Source: Chromera velia (taxonomy: Eukaryota; Sar; Chromeraceae). Taken from it: a DNA stretch of 33,704 nucleotides. This document shows positions 20,825 to 32,694 of this stretch, one piece after another. The notes under the pieces are model-generated. The model ran no database searches. It worked only from the letters and a program-made list of their open reading frames with translations, and was not told the DNA's origin. Where the stretch lies: positions 1 to 33,704 of the forward strand of contig JAHBMJ010001211.1 in the NCBI GenBank assembly GCA_018398765.1, given 5' to 3'. The number at the start of each line of letters is the position of its first letter. Position 1 is the first letter of the stretch. Position numbers and translations under genes: made by a program.

Positions 20825-23800
20825 GTCTTTCTCTGTCTGTCTGTCTGTCTGTCTTTCTCTCTCTGTCTGTCTGTCTTTCTCTCTGTGTCGGTATGCCTTT
20901 CTCTGTCTGTCTGTCTGTCTTTCTCCTGCGTGCACGCCCGTACACACAAGCAGATACACACACGCACACACCGGAACAATTCTCAGGAGATTTTGTTTTT
21001 TGCCCATTCTTGCGAGTCTTTTCTTTTTCTCTCTCACCTCTCGCGATATGGGACTCGCATGCACTGGTGACGCGTAAAAGAAAGAAATGGAAAAAAAGAC
21101 CAAGAAGCGGCTCAGATCGACGTTCATCTCAAATAAAAAAGGCCAAAAAAGCAATGACGGCTTTCTGGTTGTTTTCACATCTTTCATCCCCTCCTGGTTG
21201 CCGTACTCTGGAGGCCTCCAGATGCCCCTCTGCATTTGTTTTCATACAGAATTCATTTATTTTCATAAAACCACGTGCCTCCAGATGCCCCCCCTCGCGG
21301 AAGTCTCTGAAGGAGGAGGCAGCCCCAGCCCTATGGGGAGCCCAATGTGCGGGTTCGAGTCGGCGAGTCCGACGGAAGTGGCGTCACAACCTGGAGGCCT
21401 CAGTCCTGTGGCGCGTCCTGTGGCGGGTGCCATTTCTTTTTTCATGGAGGGGCGGGAGAAGTGGCAGAGGTTCAGGGGAGCCGGGAGGAGAAAAACTCTC
21501 CGACGGTCGGTGCTGTGTGAGAGAGATGGAGGGGGAAGGGCGGTGTTGGATGGAAGGAAAGAGGGAGGGAGGGATAGACAAGACAAGAGACGTTCATTGG
21601 GGAATTTTTGATTCGTTCATTCATTCGTTCATTCATTCATTCATCGATTGGTTGATCAATCGGTCAGGCTATGCAGCATGAAGGGTGAAGACTTACTGAA
21701 ATTTCGGTAGAATCCTGCACCTATGAATGCATCCTTTTTGTCTGTTTGTGTCTGTCTGTCTGTCTGTATGCGTGCGCATGCATGACATGACATGGATGCC
21801 TGCAGGAAACCCTCACTGGTTGACCACGAGCTGATCCCCTCAATCGAGTGCAACCCTGTGCAGGCCCGCTCAATGCCCCCCGCACGGGAAGGTGAGGAAA
21901 GCCAAGCAGACGGACAGGCAGGCAGGTAGAAAACAAAGAAGAACGAAAGAAAGAAAGAAAAAGAAAGAAAAGACTTTGAAGGTGCAAGAAATGGCCCCTC
22001 TCCCCCTCTTCCTCTCTGCATGTGGGTATGTGTATGTGTTCATGTGTGTGTGTGTGTGTCATTTGGTCTTTGCCTGCTTGTGCCGCACTGCACCCACTTC
22101 ACGGTCACAGTCCAGGTCCAAGTGGCGTGTCATGCTGAAATCCTCTGACTGCTTGTGCCTCTTCGGTGCCTGTACTTCCTGTCTTTCTGACCCGGCCCGA
22201 CAAATGTATCCAGTCAACCTTTGGAGATCAAGCGCATTTCTCTATCTGTTCGGGTCGTCTGTTGAATTTCAAAGGAAAGGAAGCCATATAAGACTTTTGA
22301 ATGTCCACATTTGTTTGTGTTTTTTTTCCCCTTTCTTTTGGTTGTGTGAAGGATCGTCGAAAGAGGCCATCCCAATGCCCCCCATGTCCGGCAAGGCAGG
22401 GCCATCACTGCCGGACACCCTCAGCACAGTCGAGGTTGCAGCGCGGCTGTGCGAGTACGCCTTCGTGAAGGTGTGTGGGTGGGGCTGTGTATGTGATGGA
22501 TGGTTTTTTTTTTGTGGTTTTTGCTGAGGCATTCTTTGCTGTTCTATGAAAAGACAATGGGGAGGGGGAATGTGAAGGAAGGACAGGGGGCCTTGATCAG
22601 ACTTCATGGACTTCTTGCTGTCTCTGGATTTCTTCCTTTTTTTCCTTCCCTCCCCGAGCTTTCCCCTCCTCTCTCTTGCCGGGATGATACGCTGTATCTC
22701 CTTCTGCACTTCCGTGTGCCTCTTTGATCTTTGATCGCGGAAGAGAGCGAGAGGAAAGAAAGGCAAAGGAGTGTGTATGTGTATGTGTGTGTGTATGTGT
22801 GTGGTGTGTGGTGGCATGTGCATGGTTGTTGCTGCAGTTTGAAGATTGGAGGGAGTCCGTCGTCTCGTGGCAGGACGCTGTGCTGTCGAGGAAGGATCTG
22901 CCGAATTGGTCCGTCTGTCAAGAAGAAAGAAAAAAACAGAAGAGAATTAAGAAAGAGAAAAAGGGGAAGAAAAGACGATGTAGTCTGTCAGGCCTCAGGC
23001 AGGTACGTAGTTAATTAATCAATCAATCAGTCTGTCGAGACCGAAATGCTGGCACGCAGCAACGTGATCAAGTCGAAGTTGTTGGAAAGGAAAAAAGAAG
23101 ATGCAGTTATGAGAAATGGCACTCCCGGAGTTGTCGGAAGGCGAAGAAGGCGTGTTTATGTGGAGATAGGCAGGCAGGCAGACTGACAGACAGACATATA
23201 GAGTGACAGAAAATTGCCAGGTAGATCAAGCGGAATGGATAGAGGGTGCGACTTTGGCCCTTATTATTTCAAGATGAAAAAGGGGAAGACGGGCACTTGC
23301 CACGATCAATCGAGCGAAGACGAAAGCCAATGAGAAAGCATGTCTCTGTGCCTCTCATGCATTTGTTTTTCTTGTCCATTCTTGTGTGTTGGGTGGGGCG
23401 TGTGTGTACAGGTTCAACGAGAATGAAAATAAATGCATGTACGTTGGTTGTACATGCAGGTACAAAAGCACTTTGTTCAACGAGCTCTACTTTTTGGTCG
23501 AGGGTGGATCTCTGTGGACAGAGGGCGCTCCCTGGTGGAAGGTGGCGAAGTTAAACATGGAACCTTGGTTGGTTCGTTGGTTGGGGGGGGTGGGGGTGTT
23601 TTCTTTTTTCCTTGAGGGCCTCTGTGCGTGGACGGATGGTTGGATTTGTTCCGTCCGTCTGCGTGTTGACAGACAAGTCGAAAAGTGACCTTCCTGCTTT
23701 CTTTCGGACGGAGGGAGCGGAAAGCTGTCGCGTCTCGTATTTCTCTCTTTATTTTTTGTGCGGATTGGCCAGGTCTTTTTGGTTCTTTCTGCGCGCAGGT

Positions 23801-23953
23801 GGATGGGATTGGGCGACGCGGAAAAGAGGAAAAGGATCGCGCGACTGCACAGGAAAAAGGTGAGGGCTTCGAGGGCGCTGTTGATTCTTTCGATCGTAAG
23901 CGTCTATTCTTTTGCTTCTTCGTTTGGTTTCTTTGCCTCTCCCTCTCTCTCTC

Positions 23954-23987
<34 letters not shown>

Positions 23988-26900
23988 TCTATGTGTATGT
24001 GTATGTGTATGTGTGCGTGCCTCCGTTAATGTGCACGCAGAAATCGTTAACTGGGGGGGACAAGTCAACTGCGTCGAGAGATGCGGCGGCTGCGAGAGAG
24101 GCCAGGAGCGGCGGGCTCCCTGGAGCAGTGATTCCGAGTCATGGGCCTCAAGAAGGAGGAGGTCGGTTGGCAGGCATATCGAGGCAGGGAGGGAGGGAGG
24201 AGGTGTTTCATAGTTTGTTCTTTTTGCGATTTTCCATGGTGGTTCTTGTCGCCATCTTCTCATTCTTCGACTGCCTTCTGCGGGCCTTTTCATTGTCCTG
24301 CAGTTTTGTGCACGGGGGCATGGGGGGTCTTTGCCCTTCCATTGCTTCCTCTCCCCCCCCCCCCCCCNCCCCCCCTCTGTGTGTGTGTGTGTGTGTGTGT
24401 GACGGCTCTGGAACCCTTTCGTCATTCCTTTGAATGCTGGCAGTGCACCCAGCCACCCACGGACTTGCCAGAGAGAGGTCGCCTGACGAGTCGTACATCG
24501 GGGAGGGAGGGGATGAGATGGACGCGGGGCTGATGGATAGACTTCCAAAGTCAGTCTGTCAGCATTTCCCTCTATCTGTCTGTTTCTGTCTCTGTCTGTC
24601 TCTGTCTGTCTCTGTCTCTATCTGTGGCTGTCTGTCTGTCTGTTTCTGTCTCTGTCTGTCTGTCTCTGTCTCTGTCTCTGTCTCTGTGTCTCTTTTAGTC
24701 TGTCTGTTAGCCTGTGCAAGGAAGTTTTTGTTGCTTGCCCCGTCTTTTCTGTCACTTTGCTTTTTGGAGTGGGAGAAGGAAAGAATACCAACTTTTGTTG
24801 TAATCTCTTCGTCAGGCTCTGCTATTATTTGTCTTTTCACCTCCCACCTCTCCATCTTTCCTCCTATCGGACAATGCCTCGTCTGTGTGTGCCCACGTGT
24901 GTGTACCTATCTGCAGGTGGGGCGAGTGTGAGATCCTCGCATGGGAATGGTGAGTGAGTGAGTGGGCGATTTGATTGCATGGGTGGTTGGGGGGACTTGT
25001 GACAGACAGGGAGGGAGGGAGGGAGGGCCCTGCCGACAGATAGAGAGACAATCCTTCTTTCGACGATCAAGTGTTGTTTTTGCTTTCTTTCAATAATACG
25101 CAACGTGCGTGCAGAGGCGTAGACGGACGAATGAGTGAATAGAGAGAAAAGAAGAGAAGAGAAAGGCTTTTGGAGGGACGTGCCGGACGCGAAGGCTTCT
25201 TCTCCTCCTCACATGAGGAGCCGGTGAAGCAAGCCATCGTATTTTCCTTCCATGGGTTGGATGTATGGTATCATTTTCTACATGAACACGTGAAAGCTTC
25301 TCGCAGGGACTTTAAATTCTCCTCCGTGTGTGCGGCCATCTGAATGAGGGATCCTTCTATCCATGCATCTACGTACATGCAGGCACGCCGAGCAAAGCCA
25401 CTCGACTGCCGAAGTGAGGAGAGACATCGAAAGGGAAGAGACGGAAAGGAGAATCAAGGCCGGGGTCCCCGCAACGGTTTTTCGGGCAGTGCCGGTGGGT
25501 GGGTACTCTCACTCCCTCCATCATCTGTCTGTCCTGTCTGTTTGGCCGTCTATTTTTGTCAATTTCTCTTTTCCTTTGTGTACGTGGGTGCGCGGTCGTC
25601 TTTCCTTGTTCAAGTGTGCGTTCGCGTTTATGAGTTTGCGTCAAGTGCGAATGGTCGATAGTCTCTTTTTTCTGTTGGCTTTGCGGTAGACTGACTGACT
25701 ACACGAGGTCGGAGTCTTATTCCAAAAGAATATTCACGGCAATTGACGCCAATTCAACTGAGCGTTCCACCAGGCCGCTTCGTACTTCACATTTTGCTGT
25801 AACGAATATTTAAGTGTGCTGCTGACTGACTGCCTGACTGACTGACTGACTGACTGCCTGACTGCCTGACTGCCTGACTGACTGACTGACTGACTGACTG
25901 AGTGAGTGAGTGAGTGAGTGAGTGCAGGAGAACAGGAGTATATCTGGGTCCCCCCCCAGGCCCGGAGGTGTATCGGGGGATGTGGACGTCAGTCAGTCGA
26001 GGGGGGCGGGCGGTGGATCTATCTATCTATCTGTGCATGTCTGTGTCTGTCTGCTTTCCTGTTCTCTCCAATGCAGTCAGTGCCTCTTTTCTTTCTTTCG
26101 TCCGTCTGGCCTTTATTCCCTTCAGGGTGTATGGAGGCTGCTTGCATCTGTCTCGTTCTGCTTCTTCCCCTCCACGCACTTGCTGTGTCTCTTTTCCTCC
26201 TGGGTGCTTTTTTTTTGTTGTTGTTGTACTCAACTCATCCATTCATTTTTTTGTTCCGTCTCTGTGACGTCACGGGGAAGCCTGCAGGATGAGATCCAAA
26301 GAAGACAGAGCCAGGAGAGGGCGGACGAGAGGGAGATGGAAGAGATGTCAGAGGTCGGTCAGTTGGTTTTCCTTTTCTTTGGTCGAGTAGCACTTAGGAA
26401 AACGGTGTGAGACGAATGAAGGTCTTCCTCTTTCCCGTGTCCTTGATCGTTTTTCTTAGAGACTGCTTGAAAAGAAAGGGAAGCATTATTGAAGCTTCCC
26501 CTTGATTGTTTTCTCTTGCCTTCTGTAATCTTTCGCGGGAGATCCTTTTCTCCTTCTACTCTCTCTTTTGTTTGTCTCTCCCTCCATTTGTACTCAGATT
26601 TATGTTTTTCTCTTATTTTCATCTGTGCATCTCGTTTAATTTCGGATTGCAGCATAGAGTGTTCGCACGGAGTTCTCTGACGAGAGTCCACATCGACGAG
26701 TGCAGACGCGCAAAGTAAGTGCATGGGAGGGTGAGGGAGGGGGGATGGGAAAGAACGGCGATTGAAGCAGTAACCAAGCGACTGACTGCATGGGTGAGAG
26801 TTTCATGAAATTTGTGCTTGACCCCATGCACCAACCAGCAGGCCAATTTGATGTCCCTCCCTCCCTCCCTCCCTCCTGGTCTTGATTGATTGTTCTCACG

Positions 26901-27432
26901 GAGGCAACAAGAAAGAGGGCTTTCGTCTCTCACTTCTTCTTGTCTGCTTTTCTTTCTGCTACCTCATAATTGTGTTTCTCTCTTGTTCTTGTATGTATTT
27001 CTCGGTGCACTGTGATACGAATAAAGCTTCAATGCTCGAAAGAGACGAGAAGGAGTGAGCAAATGCGGGCAGAGAAGTTCGTAACCACTTTGTCTCGACC
27101 CAGTTATCCTGTTCACATTCACGTGTGCACCTGCGCTTGTTTGGATATGTGCAGATACTCTCCAGCCTCTCTGGGTCACTTTCTGTATCTGGAAGGTCTC
27201 GAATATCTGATGTACAACACCTACGATGTGCACTTCTACGCCTCCTGGGCACTGGTGGGCATTCCTTGTTTCTATCCTATCATTTTGGTCTCGTTCTTCT
27301 CTCGTCTTCGCCCCGCACTTGCTCCTTTCTCTGATGATCGCCGCACCTGTTTTTTTTCAATCTTCCCCGAAGCCTCAATACCTCTTGCCTGCCCCGGGTC
27401 AAGTCAAGTCGGTCTCTTTTTTCACTTCTGAG

Positions 27433-27465
<33 letters not shown>

Positions 27466-27681
27466 AGGTCGTCTGTACGGGAGGGATGCGTCTCGATACA
27501 TGCAGTCGTTTGTCACATCTATCTATCCCTTTTATCTTCTTTCTTTCTGTCTGCAGGTCTGCCTGTTCCCCCGACTTGACAACGAAATCCACAAGGACAT
27601 GGCAGAGGCCATCCTCTCTGAAGACTCCGAAGTGAGTCTGTCTTGTCTTGTCTTGTCTTGCATTTTCTTTCAGTCTTTGTT

Positions 27682-27720
<39 letters not shown>

Positions 27721-29448
27721 CCTGTTCTGTTTCGTTTCATGTCTTGCTTGATGCATCCATGCTGCACTCACGCTCTCTTCTCTCTTTTCCCCTGTAGATT
27801 CTCTGTCTGATGGATCCAGCATGCAGTCCGTCTTTCCGATCGACTTTGTGTTCGTTTTTTCGTCTCTTTCCCTGCTCCGTTACTTCATTGATCTTTTCTG
27901 TCCCGTTTTCTTCGACTGGCTTTCAAGACAGAAGAGCCGGACTTGGACCTCACAAACACCCGTGGAGTTTCTTTTCTTTTGAGTCGCTTTCCAGGTAGAG
28001 GTCTCCTCAATCAATTATTTCGTCAATCAAATTTTGAACAACCTCTCTCCTTCCTCTCTCCCTCCCCTGCTGTGCGTTTGATGAAATGAGCAGATGCGCC
28101 CGTGCCTCTTCCGTCTGACGCATAAGGCCAAGAGGAAAGATATCGGTGAGTCTTTGGTTTTTTGCTTTTTAATTGCTGTTCCTTTTTGTCGGAGTGTGCT
28201 GATGGCCGTTTGAGGTTCACAACTTGTTCGTTCTGGACGTTCGCGTGCGAGCGACATCCTTTGTTACGTGCGTGCGTCGATATGTGAATGGGAAAGCTTC
28301 ATGGCGGTAGGTGTACCTGCTGCCTCATAAGGGTGGACGTTTGTCTGTCTTTTGTTTGTTTTTGCCTGCCTACGCGCAGGGTGCGTGCCACACGATCTGG
28401 GGGGCCCTGGAGAGTGCCCCCTTGTGAGGGCAAATGTATACAATCTCCATCATACAGGGGTCCGTGGGTGGTAGGGAGGGTGGGTAAATGGAAAATTGAT
28501 TTGCGCCTTCGGGTTCTGCTTTCTTGGTTCGATTATATCTGTGTGGGTGGGTGGGTAGTTTCTCTTGGTGGTTCGATCGTTTGGTGATCCGCCCAGAGAG
28601 GTAGAAAGACGGAAAAGGGCATCTTGGTTTTTTTTTCCCAAGTTAAAGTCTGAACAAAGAAAAAGGTGAAGGGAGGGGCGTGAGACAGGCGGGGAAGAGC
28701 AAGTCAAAAGTGACGGAGGCGAGGAGGCTACGGTGGGGTAGCACTTTTCTCCTTCTGCATGTTACCAATTTGTCTTTCTTTCTTTCCTTCCTTTCTTTCC
28801 TTCCGGGAAGACGTTTTCCTGCGTGCCTCGGAGGATTCCATATTATCGAGGTCGTCAACATGGTATCAAATCACAGTATTGTTTGTTGTGTGTTTGACCT
28901 GCAGGACTGGAAGGACCTTCCATCCAAATTTATCCTCCAAGTGAGTGAGGGACGGGAAAGGGGTGGTGTGGGGAAAGAAGGAACCACTCCCTCCCCACTG
29001 TTTCCTGCATGTCCCCATTTGTTCATGCACAAACACTAGCTCGTCCGTGAGTGAGAAACCCGGGCTTTGTTTTGTTCTCCACCCCATCCACCCACCCAAT
29101 CTCTGGGGCTTCCTCCTCTTTTTTTCTTTCAGCCCGCGATTCCAGAACCTTTCTCTCGCCGTTTCTTCTGCTTCTTCTTTTTCTTCTTGATGTACATGCA
29201 TGCATGCAGGTCTGGAGGAATTATTTCGTGACTGGAGACGAGGACTTCCTTGCGACCTGCTGGTTGGTAAGAGGAGGGGAGGGCAGGGCAGGGCAGGGCA
29301 GGGGGCGGGTGCTTTGTTTAAATGCTTCTGTTGTCCGAGTGACTGAAGTTGATTTGAACTTTTTCTCGGCATCTAAAGGCTTCTCATGTGCCGCTTTGTG
29401 TGGATACATGCGATCGCTTTTCCGCAGCTTTGGCGTGATGCATGTCTT

Positions 29449-29484
<36 letters not shown>

Positions 29485-29518
29485 TCTCTCTCTCTCCCTC
29501 TCCCTATCTCCCTCTCGC

Positions 29519-29553
<35 letters not shown>

Positions 29554-32500
29554 TGCGATTCTCTGTTTGTTGCAGGCCTGCCATGAAGGTTGTGATGATC
29601 CGAGTGATGCGATTCGTGGACAAGAAACATGGACTGATCGTTCATGGTCGGTCGGTCTGTCTGTGAGTGAGTCAGTTAGTTAGAGGGTCTCTCTCGACAG
29701 ACAGAAGGAACAAAGAAGAAAAGAAAATGGTCCAGTGGTTGTGCGCAGAAACTTGTTTTTGTGCTTTCTGACTGACTGTGTTGAATCCAATCCGAGCAAG
29801 GGGGGGGGTGGCTTTTCATTCACAGTCACAAGAGCGTTTTGGCTCAGTGGGGTTGAAAGGAAAGAAGGAAGGAAGGAGGAAGGAAGGAGGAAGGAAGGAA
29901 GGAAGGAGGAACGAAGGAGGAAGGAAGGAAGGAAGGAAGGAAGGAGGAAGGAAGGAAGGAAAGAAGGAAGGAAGGAAGGAAGGAAGGAAAGAAGGAAGGA
30001 AGGAAGGAAAGAAGGAAGGAAGGAAGGAGGAAGGAAGAAGGAAGGAAGGAAAGAAACAAGGAAAGAAGGAAGGAAGGAAAGAAGGAAGGCAGGAAGGACA
30101 AAAGGAAGGAAGGAAGGAAGGAAGGAAGGAAAGAAGGAAGGAAGGAAGGAAAAAAGGAAGGAAGGAAGGAAGGCAGATGATCGGCTGATCGATCGTTGGG
30201 GCAGCCGTCGATCAGAATCAATCGGCTGTGGGCTTCTTTCTTTCTTTCTTTCTTTCGCCTTTTTGTAACTGGGTGGGTTGAAATTCGACCTATTGAGCGG
30301 ACTGGTCGCTGCGCCGCATCTAAAGGGGAGAGGCATCTCGCTGAAAGTTACACACGTTCGGAACGAATGACCGTGAGGAGTGATTCGGTTTTTGGCGTGC
30401 TCACCGTCGTGGTTTTTCCTTTTCTCTCCACATTCCTCTCGGATGGTTTGATTTCTGCTGCCGCAAATGTCAGCAACATGTCCTTCCTCCCTGTGACTCT
30501 GTGTATATTTGTCCTCCCTCCCTGTGACTCTGTGTATATTTGTCCTCCCTCCCTGTGACTCTGTGTATATTTGTCATACGAGGGTTTTGTGTTGCATGGT
30601 TTTCTGACGGTTCGTCTCTTCTTTCTTTCACCGCTGTCACATGCAGGTGGTTGGCCAGATCACACATACGATGCGTGGAGCTGCGCAGGGGTGAGTGAGT
30701 GAGTAAGTGCTCTTTAGTTTGTTTGTTTGTTTGTCTGCCTGTTTGGGTGCTCATCTTTCTTTCTTTGTTCCGGTCCATTTGAATTTCCCGCTTGCATTTT
30801 TTTCGGCAGCGTTTTGTCGTCTGAACTCTTCTAAACGTCTTTCGGTGCCTTGTGAGATTCTTGCTGGACACACAATATCATGCATGTCCCGCCTGCCTGC
30901 CTGCCTGTTTCATTTCTCAATGTGGGTGTGACCATGCACTGCACGTGTGCGCACACACGTGCAGGTATCTGCGTACTCTGGAGGGCTCTGGTGTGCCGCT
31001 CTGAGGGCGTACATTGAGGCGTCGTGTGTGCTAAACAAGGAGGAACACATGGTCCCAAATCATGTACGTGCGTTGAGTTAAGTTGAAGGGGGGGGGTTTA
31101 CTGAACAGGAATTGATTGCCTTGAATCTGCGCGTGTGTTGTGTGCATGCATGCATGCATGCATGTGCCTGAATGAAGGGGTGACGTGCGGGTGTAGAAAC
31201 GTCTGGTGTGTCCTCCAAAAAAGAGGAGTAGCGAACGGGGTGATCGATGGGTTTGCCTTCCGATGTCTTTCTCCTGTTCCTTCCTTAGGTTTACACACTC
31301 CCTTTCTCTCCTCTTGAGCACTCCTATAGTCATCTGGTCAATGTGCACCTCTGCGTGCGTACATGAATGATCTCCTCGCAGGACGCCTGTGTGGCATTGT
31401 TAGAGAAGGCCGAGAAGAATTGGGTGGTCGGTCTTCAATTGTTTTTACTTTTTTTGTTTCGCCCCCCTTCCTTCCACATTGTTCCTTTTGCTTCTGCTCG
31501 ATTCTGCTTGCTTTCCCTTTCTTTCCTCTTTGCCTCGCTGTCATTTGCCTGAGGCTTTCCCACTGACGGTCATGAGAGTGAAGAGCGTGAACGCAAGCAG
31601 TACCGTGACATTGCACGACAATCCGTCCATCTCTTGAGTGAATGAAAGAAAGGAAAGGCGTCGCATGGCGAGATGACGCGTCCTTTTTCTACTTATGGGT
31701 TTACACTAAATCGAGTTGAGTACTGTCTTTTTCTCTCTCTTTGAGTCTTTGTCCATCTCTCCTTCTCCCCCTTCCCCCCTTCTTTCTCGTTCTCTTTTCC
31801 CGTCTCATGTTTTCCTTTTCGGATTGTGTGCAGAAAATGCTGTGGGACGAGAAGAAGGGCTATTTCCTCTACGACTCGATGAGTTAGTCTTCTCTTCTGT
31901 TGATGATGGGGGGTGTTGCGCTGTTCCTCTCTTTCGTGCTTCGTTCGCTCCGTTGCTGCATCTTTTTTGCTCATGTGAGCATTTCTGTGCGAGGGAGTCA
32001 TTTCTTTCGGCTCTGTTGTGTCCTCATGGTGCTACAAAAGTGTTCGAGATCACTCGTTCCTTCCTCTCTGTTCCCTGATTGCAGACAACGCGTCAGTGCA
32101 TGCAGATCAACTTGCCGGAATCTGGTCAGTCAGTCAGTCAGTGAGTCGACAGGGGTCGGATGAGAGTCTCTCTGTCTCTCTCTCTCTCTCTCTCCCCCTC
32201 TGTGTGTGCGTGTGTGTGTGTGTGTGTGTGGTAGAGGGAAGGAGCGAGAGAGAGAGGGAGACAGATATACATGAATAAGGGAAAGCCTTTAGACACTTTC
32301 TCTGTGTTTGTTTGTGTGTAGGCTGAAATGTCGTTGTTTGGAGGTACAAAGCCATCCATCGAGGTGCTTTTTGGCAACTTTCCTTTGCACATATTACAAA
32401 AAAAGAGAAAATGTGATGTTTTTTGCGTGTTCCCACGATTCAATTGTTTGCCTGATAAAAAAAAAAGCACTGAAGGACCAGGCAGACCAAATGAATGCCC

Positions 32501-32658
32501 CTCCTACCTGACTCACTTCTTTGCATGCATGATTGCCCACCCGCAGGTGGCTGAAGGCGTCAGGACTGGAAAGTGCGAACGTGCCGGCGGAGAAAATTCA
32601 CCGAGCTTTGCAGGTGAGGGGGCAGGGGCAGATGGATTCATTCGCCTCTCCGCCTGAG

Positions 32659-32694
<36 letters not shown>

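Larger units (their letters stand above)
19075..22470 (+). other. GBA2-like exons 14-18: Pro-rich insertion with repeated MPP motif
   Basis: Exon 14 is 19075-19150, exon 15 20642-20704, exon 16 21285 to about 21358, exon 17 21806-21891 and exon 18 22352-22470. Exon 14 starts YLKFF, the family YTRFF motif, then leaves the family. Exons 15-17 are Pro, Ser and Gly-rich. MPP occurs in exon 16 (MPPLAEVSE), exon 17 (SMPPARE) and exon 18 (IPMPPMSGK), which hints that these exons arose by duplication. Exon 18 returns to family sequence at [16 protein letters not shown]. The end of exon 16 is uncertain: several phase-2 GT sites lie between 21350 and 21390. Confidence 0.65.
23799..26714 (+). other. GBA2-like exons 21-28: long charged insertion in the catalytic domain
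   Basis: Exons are 21 (23799-23859), 22 (24041-24161), 23 (24444-24549), 24 (24917-24949), 25 (25383-25494), 26 (25928-25987), 27 (26288-26353) and 28 (26653-26714). Phases chain without a break. The product, roughly 207 residues, is rich in Arg, Glu, Asp, Gly and Ser, and includes helix-like pieces such as [12 protein letters not shown] and [13 protein letters not shown]. Relatives have only about 20 residues between FNELYFL and the YLEG motif. Each exon is short and could be alternatively used; exon 25 also has a GTGAGG donor at 25414 in the same phase. Individual ends carry moderate confidence. Confidence 0.6.

Noticed and set aside
20540..21235. 231-codon minus-strand frame rich in Arg, Gln, Thr and Asp
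   Set aside because: Its core is the CTGT array read backwards, and exons 15 and 16 of the plus-strand gene bracket or overlap it.
21340..21365. GGGTTCGAGTC resembling a tRNA T-loop
   Set aside because: No acceptor stem, D-arm or anticodon arm can be folded around it; it lies in or next to exon 16.
29680..30336. Long open frames on both strands (Lys/Glu/Gly/Arg-rich and Phe/Leu/Pro/Ser-rich)
   Set aside because: They are direct translations of the GGAA array and carry no independent protein signal.
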